A stretch of 64,000 nt of DNA from CAWFSE01 sp963697565 (GCA_963697565.1 CAVOOM010000008.1:744001-808000), one strand, 5' to 3'; numbered from the stretch's first letter, positions 46,475 through 57,400 are shown. Program-made: numbers and translations. Notes: generated from the letters alone by a model not told the origin.

Positions 46475-46862
46475 GACGCGCGCGCCTGTCGGCAGACCCG
46501 ACCCCGCGCAGCGAGCAGGTCGCCAACGCGATCTACAAGTTCAAGTACCAGCTGCACCACGACGACCCGCTACGGCTTCATCGCGAAGTACGGGGCAAGG
46601 CGACGGCTGACGCCTTCGTCGACCTCGAGTGCGACGACCCACGGCGATGCTGCGCTGGTCGACCTGGACCCTGGCGTCAAGCGGTGGCAGGACGCCGACC
46701 GCCACCTGGTCTGGGACGCAGACGCGCAGCGCGCGGTGATGGACCAGATACTGCGCAACAGGACGCGTGGCGCGCGCGGTAGAGGAGCTGGCCGCCGCCG
46801 AGGGGCTCGGCATCGTCACCCCCGGCCTGCTTGAGCGCTTCGGACCTGCCTCGTCGCAATAG
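46459..46862 (+). pseudogene. degraded hypothetical gene
   Basis: Pieces: 'SEQVANAIYKFKYQLHHDDP', 'YGFIAKYG', 'KATADAFVDLECDD', 'VDLDPGVKRWQDADRHLVWD' then 'ADAQRAVMDQILRN' and the end 'ELAAAEGLGIVTPGLLERFG' with stop 46860-46862. Four or more frame changes in 400 bases. No family recognised. Confidence 0.35.
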
Positions 46863-46892
46863 GTGCGGTTCCTCGCCTGGAGGGAACACACG

Positions 46893-47877
46893 ATGAGGGC
46901 GATCGTCCAGCACGCGTACGGCTCACCCATGGACGTGTTGCGGCTGGCCGAGGTCGACCGGCCCAGCGTCGGTGAGGTGAGGTGCTGGTACGGGTGGCGG
47001 CCAGCTCGGCCAACCCGTGGGATTGGCATTTCATCCGTGGCGAACCTGTCCTGCTTCGCGCCGCCGGAATCGGCGGCGTGCGCAGACCAGGTTCCTCATC
47101 CCCGGAGGTGATGTCGCCGGCACCATCGAGCTCGTCGGAAGTCGCGTGACCGGCTTCAGGGCAGGCGAGGCGGTGTACGGCTTCGGCCACGGCGCCTTCG
47201 CTGAGTACGTCTGCGTCCCGCACGGCGGCCTGGCTCGTATGCCGGTCAACTTGACCTTCGAGCAGGCCGCAGCGGTGCCACTGTGCGGGGTCACCGCGAT
47301 CCAAGGGCTGCGTGCCGGCAACCTCCAGGCTGGCCAACACGTCTTGATCATCGGCGCCTCGGGGGGCGTCGGGACCTTCGCCGTTCAGATCGCCAAGCAT
47401 CTCGGCGCGGAGGTCACCGGCGTTTGCAGCACCGCCAACGTCGATGTCGTCCGTGGTCTCGGCGCCGACCACGTCCTCGACTACCGCACTCAGGACGTCA
47501 TCGGCGGTCCCGTCGCTTCGACCTGGTCTTCCAGCTCGGCGGGACCTACTCCCCGGCCGCCATCCGCAAGGTCCTCACCCCCCACGGCACCCTGATCCAG
47601 TCGTTCGGGGACGGCGGCCGGTGGCTCGGACCCGTCGGTCACCTCCTGCGAGCCGCAACGCTCAACCCCTTCGTCGGCCAGACGCTGAAGAGCTTCACCG
47701 CGAAGGAGACGACCGAGACTCTTGACGAGCTCCGCGAGCTGATCGAGGCCGGTCATGTGACACCGGTCATCAACTCGTCCTACCGCTCGCCGAGGCGCGC
47801 AAGCGGTCCATCTCGTAGAGCAGGAGCCGGCCGGCAAGGTCATCGTCACCGTCGCCCCAGCACCGACGCGGCCGTAG
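46893..47877 (+). CDS. zinc-independent MDR-family NAD(P)H quinone oxidoreductase (frameshifted)
   Basis: Medium-chain dehydrogenase/reductase, about 328 residues. Start 'MRAIVQHAYGSPMDVLRLAE', then 'VLVRVAASSANPWDWHFIRG' in a second frame, 'FLIPGGDVAGTIELVGSRVT', and the cofactor motif 'VLIIGASGGVGTFAVQIAKH'. No catalytic or structural zinc cysteines are seen, so a quinone-reductase-like subfamily fits. Frames change near 46985, 47085, 47515, 47780 and 47810; the end 'HLVEQEPAGKVIVTVAPAPT' gives stop 47875-47877. Confidence 0.75.
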
Positions 47878-47910
47878 TCGCGCTGACACAGCCGACCGGT
47901 TGGCACGGCG

Positions 47911-48062
47911 TCAGCAGGTCGCCTCGTTGACAATGACGCGGAGATGCTTGAGCACCTCATCGAGTTCGACTTGGTTGTCAGCGCGCCCGGGTTCGGCATC
48001 ACGTAGACACCGGAGGAGTGCAGCCGGCGGAACTCGGCGACGCGATCGTCCTGCACTGTCAC
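47911..48062 (-). pseudogene. fragment resembling PEP mutase/isocitrate lyase family, internally deleted
   Basis: GTG 48062 with GGGAGG in front starts 'VTVQDDRVAEFRRLHSSGVY' and 'VMPNPG', a typical N-terminus for this family. After one frame change it jumps to 'ADNQVELDEVLKHLRVIVNE' and stops. Only about 50 codons remain of a roughly 270-residue family. The remaining bases to 48340 hold no gene that I can see. Confidence 0.4.
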
Positions 48063-48340
48063 GTCACACCTCCCAGGGGGCCAGGCGCGCGGGCTCTGGT
48101 CCTCCGTGTCGTACACCTGCGGTGATTCGCCCGAGGTTCTGACGGATGAGGGCCTGCGCCAGCGGGCGGGCACTCCACGATCGTTCACAGTGCGGGCGCA
48201 GCGGCCCACCGTCCCCGGTACGCGACGACCTCGACCGAGATTGGCGGCTGCGCTACGGATTGCGGAGCGACCCTAACCGCGAGACGCTCTCTTGCACGTC
48301 GCCACCGGGGCGGCGGTCACTCACATGGCGAGGAGTGGGC

Positions 48341-48505
48341 ATGGGCATCGAGGACATGGTCAACAAGGCCAAGGAAATGGTCGGCGGTGACAGCGCGGTC
48401 GACAGCGCCGTGGACCAGGCGGCAGATGCCGTGAAGGGCGCCGCCCCTGAACAGGCGGACGGCGTCATCGACCAGGCCGCGCAGGCCGCCAAAGACCAGA
48501 TCTAG
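48341..48505 (+). CDS. small MT0933-like antitoxin-type protein
   Basis: 54 residues: 'MGIEDMVNKAKEMVGGDSAV' then 'DQAADAVKGAAPEQADGVID' and a terminal 'QAAQAAKDQI'. Alanine-rich helical protein of the kind annotated as Rv0909/MT0933-family antitoxin or CsbD-like in actinobacteria. No toxin gene is next to it. Ribosome site GAGGAGTG precedes ATG 48341. Confidence 0.6.
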   Translation: MGIEDMVNKAKEMVGGDSAVDSAVDQAADAVKGAAPEQADGVIDQAAQAAKDQI

Positions 48506-48571
48506 TCTCACCGACGGCCGGGGGCGGGCGCGGCCAAGTCCGGCCAGCGTCCGCCCCCTTCCGTCCCGGCG

Positions 48572-48809
48572 TCAGCGGTCGTCCGCGGTCTCCCGGGTGA
48601 ACAGCAACACCAACCCCGCCAGCACAAGGGCGGCGACGACGATCCCGCCCTTCCAGAGCCCGGACAGGTTGGCCAGCCCGGCGAGCAGGAAGACGGTGAC
48701 CACGCCGAGCAGCAGGATGCCGACCCAGCGGACCCACGGCTTCGCGCTGGGTCGGCGCGATGTGGCGGCGGCGGGACGGCTGTTGCGGGCTCTTCGGGTG
48801 TTGCTCATG
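48572..48809 (-). CDS. small two-helix membrane protein
   Basis: 78 residues. A basic tail 'MSNTRRARNSRPAAATSRRP' leads to two helices, 'WVGILLLGVVTVFLLAGLAN' and 'GGIVVAALVLAGLVLLFTRE'. Topology is probably N-in/C-in. No family recognised. Short but with a clean frame and convincing hydrophobic profile. Confidence 0.55.
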
Positions 48810-48980
48810 GGCCTTCCGGGATCGCGGCGGCCGGCGTGATGACATCCGGCCGCCCGTGACTGTTCACTGCGCGGAGGGTACGCCGCGCTCCCCGCGCCCG
48901 CACGCACCGGCCGCGTTCAGATCGACGGTCGTCGGACTCCCTCATCCCGCCGGGGTCGGCTGGTTCGTTCGGTTCAGTGG

Positions 48981-51886
48981 TTAGCCGGCGGCGCCGTGCG
49001 CGAGCGCGGCCTGCGCGGTGGCCTTGTGCAGGTCGACCTCCACATCGTGCGCGTGCGGGGCGAGGTCGAAGACGACGTTGCGGACCGTGCCCGTGAACGC
49101 GTACGGCGCCCGGTCCTCGTAGTCGAGGTCGACGACGCCGCCGTTGTCGCGGCCGATGTCCATCCCGGCGTACGTCGTGAAGATCAGCGAGATCGTGCGC
49201 GGGATCTCGCCCTCGCCGATCTGGCGGTCGCCGGCCCACAGGGTCACGTGCCCGCCGGTGCCGGGGGTCGCCTCGTCTGCGTCGAAGACCATCTTCAGGG
49301 TGACGTCGCCGGTGGGGATCGGCTCGGTCGAGGTCTGCCGGTAGGTGTCCACGCCCAGGAACTGGTAGGTGTGGTTGAGCAGCCCCTTCTCGTCGACCCA
49401 CAGCGCGAAGCCGCCGATGAAGTCGGCGAAGGCCACGAGCACGCCCTCGGCGCCGCCCTCGGGCACGTGCACGTCGGCCTCGATCGCGTACGAGCGGCCG
49501 ACGATCCGCGGGATCATCGTGGTCTGGATGTTCTGGACGTCTCCGGCGAAGTTGAACCGGGTCCGGGTCGGCATCGGCGGGAGCATGCCGAAGAACACCG
49601 CGAAGCCGCCGAGCAGCGGCAGCACCCGGTTGCGCTCGGCCTCGGCCCAGAACAGCGCGACGAGCTCGGCGACCTTCTCCGGGTTGCTCCGCGGCGACGT
49701 TGCGCGCCTGGGAGAAGTCGTCGGGCAGGTAGTAGAGCTCCCAGACGTCCTGCTCGGGGTCCCACCCGCTGCCCGGCCCGAACTTGGCCAGCGTGGCCGG
49801 GGAGAAGTCCCAGGGCAGCTTGTCCAGCTTGGTGCAGGCCCACCAGCCGTCCTTGTAGATGGCCCGGCTGCCGTACATCTCGAAGTACTGCACGGTGTGC
49901 TGCTCCGCGGCGTCGGGGGCGTCGAACGTGTAGGCGAAGCTGGTGCCGTCCATCGGCTCCTGCTCGATGCCGTCCACGACCGTGGGCTCGGGGATGCCGG
50001 CGACCTCGAGGATCGTCGGGACGACGTCGATGCAGTGCGTGAACTGGGTGCGCAGGTCGCCGCCGCCGGCGATCTGTCTGCGGCCAGGAGATCACCATCG
50101 GGTCGCGGGTGCCGCCGAGGTGGCTGGCCATCTGCTTGCCCCACTGGAAGGGCGCGTTGTTCGCGTGCGCCCAGGCCGCCGCGAAGTGCGGGGCGGTGTG
50201 GAAGCCGCCGAGCTCGTCGATGCCGCCGTACTTGTCGATGAGGGCCAGCTGCTCCTCGGCGTCGAGCACGAGGCCGTTGAAGAACGTGGTCTCGTTGAAC
50301 GACCCGGTGAGCGTGCCCTCCATCGAGGCGCCGTTGTCGCCCCAGATGTAGAGGACGAGGGTGTTGTCGAGCTCGCCCATCTCCTCGACGGCGTCGAGCA
50401 GGCGGCCGACGTTCCAGTCGGCGTTCTCGGAGAAGCCGGCGAAGACCTCCATCTGCCGGGCGTACAGCCTGCGCTCGGCGTCGGAGAGGCCGTCCCAGGC
50501 GGGGTAGGCGTCCGGCCGCGGCGTGAGCTCGGTGTCGGGCGGGACGATGCCGAGCTTCTTCTGGCGCTCGAGGGTCCGCTCGCGGTAGACGTCCCAGCCC
50601 TCGTCGAACTGGCCCTTGTACTTGTCGGCCCACTCCTTGGCCACGTGGTGCGGCGCGTGGGTGGCACCGGTGGAGTAGTAGACGAACCACGGCTTGTCGG
50701 CGTCCTGCGCGCGCACGGCGTGCAGCCACTCGACGGTCTTGTCGGTGATGTCGTCGGGGAAGTAGTAGAGCTTGCCGTCCTCGCCCTCGGGCACGCCGAG
50801 GGTGGAGTTGTCCTGGGTGATGATCGGGTCGTACTGGCCGGCGGCCCCGGTGAGGAAGCCCCACCAGTGGTCGAAGCCCCAGCCGGTGGGCCAGTGGTCG
50901 AACGAGCCGGCCGCCCCCATCTCGCGCCCCGGCGTGATGTGCCACTTGCCGAACCCGGCGGTGACGTAGCCGTTCTCGCGCAGGATGCGCGGCAGCGCGG
51001 TGCACGCCCGCGGGCGCACGCCGGTGTAGCCGGGGAACGGCCCCGGGAACTCCGCGATCCCGCCCATGCCGACCCGGTGGTGGTTGCGGCCGGTCAGCAG
51101 GGCGGCGCGGGTGGGCGAGCAGACCGCGGTGACGTGGAACCGGTTGTAGGTGATGCCCTGCTGCTGCACGCGGGTGAGGTTCGGGGTGCGGATGCCGCCG
51201 CCGAAGGTGTCGGGTCCGCCGAAGCCGGCGTCGTCGATGAGGACGATGAGGACGTTGGGCGCGTCGTCGGGGGCCTTGGTCCCGGCCACGATGCTCCAGT
51301 CGCCGACCGACTCGTCGATGGTGTGCCCGGCGATGCCGCCGAACGACCGGTCTTGGATCGGCAGCACCGTGCGGTCCGGGGAGAACTTCCCCATCGCCTC
51401 GGCGAGGGCCTCCTTGAGCGCGTCGATGCCGCGCTCGTCGCTCTCGACGACCGACTTGAGCGGGGCGCCCGGGGAGCGCCTGCTCGACGGCCAGCCGCGC
51501 GTCGGCGGGGAAGACCCCGATGATCACGGCGGTGCCTGCCTTGAGCGCGGCGCCGACCTGCTCCTGGATGGCGGCGGTGAGCTTGTTGCCGGCGAAGTGG
51601 CCGACCACCGCACCCGCCGCGGCACCGACCGCCACGGCGCCCAGCATCGGCGGGGCGAACAGGCCCACGAGCACCCCCGCGCCGCCGCCCCACCCGGCGC
51701 CGCGGCGGCCCAGGTGGTTGCCGGTGTCCATCAGCCGAGGCTCGCCGTCGGCTCCTTGCCCACCAAGATGACGCCCTGGCTCGACACCTCCTTGGCGGCC
51801 ACCTTGTCGGCCAGCGCGCGGAACTCCCGCTCGGCCAGGTCGACGTCGGGGTAGCCGGCCACGAGCAGCATCTGGGTGTCGGTCAT
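48981..51886 (-). CDS. DUF1269-sulfatase fusion protein, copy 1 (four frameshifts)
   Basis: First copy of the sulfatase described at 54406-57545. Start 'MTDTQMLLVAGYPDVDLAER' at 51886; native end 'ATAQAALAHGAAG' with TAA at 48981-48983. The formylglycine site 'VCSPTRAALLTGRNHHRVG', metal ligands 'IDDAGFGGPDTFGG' and 'WGDNGASMEG' are all present. Frames change near 51740, 51475, 50085 and 49690; each is a one-base difference from copy 2 (for example GGCAAGGAGCCGAC against GGCAAGGGGCCTGAC). About 968 residues once repaired. Confidence 0.85.
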
Positions 51887-51931
51887 GGGCGGGCTCACCG
51901 GTGGGCCGACGGCGCTACCGGACGGTGCATC

Positions 51932-53170
51932 TCACGAGCGCGCTGGTCGGGGCGGGTCGCGGCGGACCCAGTCCATCACGGCGTCGGCGTACCCGCCGGA
52001 CCTCGAGCTGCGCGGCCATGAAGCGCATGGGCTGGTCGACGTGCCGGAAGAAGGCCTGGTAGCTCGGGCACAGGTAGTGCAGCCCGGGCTCGCCGTCCGG
52101 GGTCGTGGTGAACCGGTCCTTCGGGCAGCCGCCGTTGCAGGCGAAGCGCACGTCGCACGAGCGGCAGTACGCGGGAAGCGTGTCGCGCTTGGCGTCGCCG
52201 AAGGCCTTCTGCTGCGGAGATGACGACGAGCTCGATCAGCGGGAGCCGCGGTGATGTTGCCGAGGAGGTACTCGGGCTCGACGAAGTGGTCGCAGGAGTA
52301 GAGGTCGCCGTTGTGCTCGAGGGCGAGGGCCGTGCCGCAGGTCACCGCGTGGACGCAGAGCGATCCGGCCACGCCGACGAAGCTCGCCAGCGTCGAGTCG
52401 AACATCTGCACGAACACCCGCCCGACGTCGTGGCGCACCCACTCGTCGAACACCTCGATGAGGAAGCGCCCGTAGCCCTCGGGGGAGACCGAGCGCTCGG
52501 TGACGTCGGACCCGGTCGGGATGCCGCCGGGGGAGGGCAGCTCGACGATGGGGATGAGCTGGATGAACTCCGCGCCGAGGTCGTCGCGCAGGAACCGGTA
52601 GACCTCCAGCCCGTGGTCCTCGTTCGCGTGGTGCACGGTGGTCAGCGCGTTCCACGCGCACCCCGTGCGCCTTAGCGGTCCAGCCCGGCGATGACGCGGT
52701 CGAACGTCGGCTTGCCGCCCTTGTCGACGCGGTAGGCGTCGTGCAGTTCGCGCGGGCCGTCGATCGAGATGCCGACCAGGAAGTCCTTCGCGGCGAGGAA
52801 CCCCGCCCATTCGTCGTCGATGAGGGTGCCGTTGGTCTGGATCGTGTGCTCGATGACCTGGTCGGGCCGTCGGTGTCGCTCGACGAGTTCGACGACTCGG
52901 CTGAAGAACTCGATGCCCATGAGCGTCGGCTCGCCGCCCTGCCAGGAGATCATGACCTCCGGGGTCGCGGTGCGACTCGAGCAGCTGGCGGACGTACGTC
53001 TCGAGCAGCCCGTCGCTCATCCGGAACGTGCTGCCGGGGTAGAGCTCCTCCTTGGCCAGGAAGAAGCAGTACGAGCAGTCGAGGTTGCAGATCGCGCCGG
53101 TGGGCTTCCCGAGCACGTGGAACGAAGACGGAATGACCGTCGCCGGACTCTGAGCGTCAGCTGCGTCCAC
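51932..53170 (-). CDS. anaerobic sulfatase-maturating radical SAM enzyme, copy 1 (frameshifted)
   Basis: First copy of the maturase at 57658-58884. 'ICNLDCSYCFFLAKEELYPG' and 'CDVRFACNGGCPKDRFTTTP' are intact. Frame changes near 52980, 52675, 52240 and 52010 break the protein, one producing a premature stop after 'FDRVIAGLDR'. The start must be GTG 53170 ('VDAADAQSPAT'), since the ATG used in some readings of copy 2 is ACG here. Either a decaying duplicate or poorly polished sequence. Confidence 0.75.
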   Translation of the reverse strand: MDAADAQSPATVIPSSFHVLGKPTGAICNLDCSYCFFLAKEELYPGSTFRMSDGLLETYVRQLLESHRDPGGHDLLAGRRADAHGHRVLQPSRRTRRATPTARPGHRAHDPDQRHPHRRRMGGVPRREGLPGRHLDRRPARTARRLPRRQGRQADVRPRHRRAGPLRRTGCAWNALTTVHHANEDHGLEVYRFLRDDLGAEFIQLIPIVELPSPGGIPTGSDVTERSVSPEGYGRFLIEVFDEWVRHDVGRVFVQMFDSTLASFVGVAGSLCVHAVTCGTALALEHNGDLYSCDHFVEPEYLLGNITAAPADRARRHLRSRRPSATPSATRFPRTAARATCASPATAAARRTGSPRPRTASPGCTTCARATRPSSGTSTSPCASWPRSSRSGGYADAVMDWVRRDPPRPARS

Positions 53171-53310
53171 GCCGCCAGTCTGCCCTGCCCTCCGGCCGGG
53201 GGCTCTGCTGCGGCTCCAACAGCCGAGATGCGGGGCGCCGACAGCGCGGTTTAGGGTCGAAGACGCGGGGGTGAGGCCCCTCGCGGCCGCCAACGACTCA
53301 GGAGAACCCT

Positions 53311-53883
53311 ATGACGGAAGACCAGACCAACGCCGACCAGCCCGAGGTCGTTGCCGCTGTCGCCGCGGTCACCGACGGCGCCTACGCGCTGATCGTCGCT
53401 GACTTCGCCGACACCGACACCGCATGGGAGGCCTACGAGGCCCTCAAGTCCGTCGAAGACGGCCGCCACGTGGAGATCGAGGGCGTCATCGTCGTCAAGC
53501 GCGAGGCGGACGGGACTCTCGAGATCCAGAAGGCGACCGACCACAGCACCCGCCGCGGGCTCAAGTGGGGCGTCGTCGGCGGAGTCGTCCTCGGCGTCAT
53601 CTTCCCGCCCTCGATCATCGGAAGCGCCGCGGCCCTCGGCGCGGCCGGGGCCGCCACCGGCAAGGTCCGCGAGATCCACCACCGCAGCGAGCTCGAGGCC
53701 AAGCTGGAGAACGCGATCGCCCCCGGGCACTCTGGGATCCTCGCGTTCGTCTCGGACCCCGGCGCGGTCGAGATCCGCAAGGCGCTCGACAAGGCCGACC
53801 ACATCGTCGAGTCCGCCGTGGACGACGTGGTCGCCCGCGACATCAAGGCAGCCGCCAAGGACGCCGAGTCCGAAGGCGCCTGA
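53311..53883 (+). CDS. DUF1269 membrane protein, copy 1
   Basis: 190 residues, intact. Domain layout: an alpha/beta start 'ALIVADFADTDTAWEAYEAL', strand 'VEIEGVIVVKREADGTLEI', a glycine-rich hydrophobic hairpin 'GVVGGVVLGVIFPPSIIGSA' and 'AALGAAGAATGK', then 'SGILAFVSDPGAVEIRKALD'. The same fold is fused to the N-terminus of the adjacent sulfatase. Likely membrane-associated. The -10-like TAGGGT at 53252 and an AGGAGAA ribosome site lie upstream in the divergent region with the maturase gene. Confidence 0.82.
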   Translation: MTEDQTNADQPEVVAAVAAVTDGAYALIVADFADTDTAWEAYEALKSVEDGRHVEIEGVIVVKREADGTLEIQKATDHSTRRGLKWGVVGGVVLGVIFPPSIIGSAAALGAAGAATGKVREIHHRSELEAKLENAIAPGHSGILAFVSDPGAVEIRKALDKADHIVESAVDDVVARDIKAAAKDAESEGA

Positions 53884-53903
53884 CCCGGCCCTCAGCCAGC
53901 CGC

Positions 53904-53934
53904 GGCGCGCACCGGCACCACGCCGGTGCGCGCC
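53904..53934 (+). terminator. 13-bp perfect hairpin between DUF1269 and LURP-one genes, copy 1
   Basis: GGCGCGCACCGGC pairs with GCCGGTGCGCGCC around ACCAC. It sits 21 bases after the DUF1269 stop and 43 before the LURP-one ATG, without a T-run. It may reduce read-through or stabilise the upstream message. Copy 2 keeps both arms with a changed loop. Confidence 0.5.
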
Positions 53935-53976
53935 GGGCCACCACCCAGTCGTCAACAGGATTTGGAGGACATAGTC

Positions 53977-54490
53977 ATGGGTCTGCGCGATCGGCGCCGG
54001 GGAGACGAATCACCACCCAGCCGCTACCAGATGCGCGAGCAGCTGCTCTCGATCGGAGACGACTACTGGATCGAGGACGGATCGGGCCGCCGCGCGTTCA
54101 AGGTCGACGGCAAGGCCGTCCGGGTCCGCGACACGTTCGTCCTTCGTGACGCTGCAGGCAACGAGGCCGCCAAGATCCAGGAACGCTGCGGTCCGGGTGC
54201 GCGACACCATGGAGATCGAGCGGGCGGGCGGCAACGCCACCGTGCACAAGAACCTGGTGGGACTGCGAGACCGATTCAAGATCGAGGTGTCGGGGGGCAG
54301 CGACCTCAGCGCCCACGGCAACCTCGTCGACCACGAGTACGAGATCGAGCGCGACGGCGACACCATCGCCACCGTTTCGAAGAAGTGGTTCCGCGTCCGG
54401 GACACCTACGGCGTCGAGATCGAGCCCGGCCAGGACGAGGCCCTCATCCTGGCCATCACGGTGTGCATCGACGCGATGACCCACGACTGA
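53977..54490 (+). CDS. LURP-one/tubby-fold protein, copy 1 (one frameshift)
   Basis: About 171 residues. 'SRYQMREQLLSIGDDYWIED' followed by 'RRAFKVDGKAVRVRDTFVLR' and 'DHEYEIERDGDTIATVSKKW' matches the LURP-one-related (DUF567, YxjI-like) beta-barrel built around a central helix, related to Tubby and scramblase folds that contact phospholipid. A one-base insertion near 54185 breaks copy 1; copy 2 is intact. Ribosome site TTTGGAGGAC precedes ATG 53977. Confidence 0.85.
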
Positions 54491-57400
54491 GCCGAACCGC
54501 CGCACCCGTACCGAGCGACGCCGCAGGCAGGCGGGCCGGGCGGGCCTTTCCCGGTTGGAGTGGAAGGGATGCGCCGCCGTGCGTCGAGCTCCGGCTCGAT
54601 CGGCTCAGCGAACAGCCGGCTGGTCGGAGGGCCGGTCCCCAAGCCGGCGGCGCCGTGCGCGAGCGCGGCCTGTGCGGTGGCCTGGTGCAGGTCGACCTCG
54701 ACATCGTGCGCGTGGGGCGCGAGGTCGAAGACGACGTTGCGGACCGTGCCCGTGAACGCGTACGGCGCCCGGTCCTCGTAGTCGAGGTCGACCACGCCGC
54801 CGTTGTCGCGGCCGATGTCCATCCCGGCGTACGTCGTGAAGATCAGCGAGATCGTGCGGGGGATCTCGCCCTCGCCGATCTGGCGGTCGCCGGCCCACAG
54901 GGTCACGTGCCCGCCGGTGCCGGGGGTCGCCTCGGCTGCGTCGAAGACCATCTTCAGGGTGACGTCGCCGGTGGGGATGGGCTCGGTCGAGGTCTGCCGG
55001 TAGGTGTCCACGCCCAGGAACTGGTAGGTGTGGTTGAGCAGCCCCTTGTCGTCGACCCACAGCGCGAAGCCGCCGATGAAGTCGGCGAAGGCCACGAGCA
55101 CGCCCTCTGCGCCGCCCTCGGGCACCTGCACGTCGGCCTCGATCGCGTACGAGCGGCCGACGATCCGCGGGATCATCGTGGTCTGGATGTTCTGGACGTC
55201 TCCGGCGAAGTTGAACCGGGTCCGGGTCGGCATCGGCGGGAGCATGCCGAAGAACACCGCAAAGCCGCCGAGCAGCGGCAGCACCCGGTTGCGCTCGGCC
55301 TCGGCCCAGAACAGCGCGACGAGCTCGGCGACCTTCTCCGGGTGCTCCGCGGCGACGTTGCGGGCCTGGGAGAAGTCGTCGGGCAGGTGGTAGAGCTCCC
55401 AGACGTCCTGCTCGGGGTCATATCCGCTGCCCGGCCCGAACTTGGCCAGCGTGGCGGGGGAGAAGTCCCAGGGCAGCTTGTCCAGCTTGGTGCAGGCCCA
55501 CCAGCCGTCCTTGTAGATCGCCCGGCTGCCGTACATCTCGAAGTACTGCACCGTGTGCTGCTCGGCGGCGTCGGGGGCGCCGAACGTGTAGGCGAAGCTG
55601 GTGCCGTCCATCGGCTCCTGCTCGATGCCGTCGACGACGGTCGGCTCGGGGAGGCCGACGACCTCGAGGATCGTCGGGACGACGTCGATGCAGTGCGTGA
55701 ACTGGCTGCGCAGGTCGCCGCCGCCGGCGATCTTCTTCGGCCAGGAGATCACCATCGGGTCGCGGGTGCCGCCGAGGTGGCTGGCCATCTGCTTGCCCCA
55801 CTGGAAGGGCGCGTTGTTCGCGTGCGCCCAGGCCGCCGCGAAGTGCGGGGCGGTGTGGAAGCCCGCCGAGCTCGTCGATGCCGCCGTACTTGTCGATGAG
55901 GGCCAGCTGCTCCTCGGCGTCGAGCACGAGGCCGTTGAAGAACGTGGTCTCGTTGAACGACCCGGTGAGCGTGCCCTCCATCGAGGCGCCGTTGTCGCCC
56001 CAGATGTAGAGGATGAGGGTGTTGTCGAGCTCGCCCATCTCCTCGACGGCGTCGAGGAGGCGGCCGACGTTCCAGTCGGCGTTCTCGGAGAAGCCGGCGA
56101 ACACCTCCATCTGCCGGGCGTACAGCCGGCGCTCGGCCGTCGGAGAGGCCGTCCCAGGCGGGGTAGGCGTCCGGCCGCGGCGTGAGCTCGGTGTCGGGAG
56201 GGACGATGCCCAGCTTCTTCTGGCGCTCCAGGGTCCGCTCGCGGTAGACGTCCCATCCCTCGTCGAACTGGCCCTTGTACTTGTCGGCCCACTCCTTGGC
56301 CACGTGGTGCGGCGCGTGGGTGGCCCCGGTCGAGTAGTAGACGAACCACGGCTTGTCGGCGTCCTGGGCCCGGACGGCGTGCAGCCACTCGACGGTCTTG
56401 TCGGTGATGTCGTCGGGGAAGTAGTAGAGCTTGCCGTCCTCGCCCTCGGGCACGCCGAGGGTGGAGTTGTCCTGGGTGATGATCGGGTCGTACTGGCCGG
56501 CGGCGCCGGTGAGGAAGCCCCACCAGTGGTCGAAGCCCCACCCGGTGGGCCAGTGGTCGAATGGGCCCGCCGCCCCCATCTCGCGCCCCGGAGTGATGTG
56601 CCACTTGCCGAACCCGGCGGTGACGTAGCCGTTCTCGCGCAGGATGCGCGGCAGCGCGGTGCACGCCCGCGGGCGCACGCCGGTGTAGCCGGGGAACGGC
56701 CCCGGGAACTCCGCGATCCCGCCCATGCCGACCCGGTGGTGGTTGCGGCCGGTTAGCAGGGCGGCGCGGGTGGGCGAGCAGACCGCGGTGACATGGAACC
56801 GGTTGTAGGTGATGCCCTGCTGCTGCACCCGGGTGAGGTTCGGGGTGCGGATGCCGCCGCCGAAGGTGTCGGGTCCGCCGAAGCCGGCGTCGTCGATGAG
56901 GACGATGAGGACGTTGGGCGCGTCGTCGGGGGCCTTGGCCCCGGCCACGATGCTCCAGTCTCCGACCGACTCGTCGATGGTGTGCCCGGCGATGCCGCCG
57001 AACGACCGGTCTTGGATCGGCAGCACGGTGCGGTCCGGGGAGAACTTCCCCATCGCCTCGGCCAGGGCCTCCTTGAGCGCGTCGATGCCGCGCTCGTCGC
57101 TCTCGACGACCGACTTGAGCGGGGCGCCGGGGAGCGCTCGCTCAACGGCCAGCCGCGCGTCGGCGGGGAAGACGCCGATGATCACGGCGCTGCCTGCCTT
57201 GAGCGCGGCGCCGACCTGCCCCTGGATGGCGGCGGTGAGCTTGTTGCCGGCGAAGTGGCCGACCACCGCACCCGCCGCAGCACCAACCGCCACGGCACCC
57301 AGCATCGGCGGGGCGAACAGGCCCACGAGCACCCCCGCGCCGCCGCCCCACCCGGCGCCGCGGCGTCCCAGGTGGTTGCCGGTGTCCATCAGCCGAGGCT

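Larger units (their letters stand above)
48981..54530. repeat. tandem duplication, cassette copy 1
   Basis: Unit of about 5.55 kb: sulfatase and maturase leftward, DUF1269 and LURP-one genes rightward. Its match is 54642-60240. Coding parts are nearly identical, whereas the gap between sulfatase and maturase differs in length (about 45 against 112 bases). The last shared bases after LURP-one are ACGCCGCAGG at about 54530. Confidence 0.88.

Noticed and set aside
48996..51523. Long plus-strand frames opposite the sulfatase copies
   Set aside because: Antisense to a recognised enzyme; the same frames recur in copy 2 only because the DNA is duplicated.
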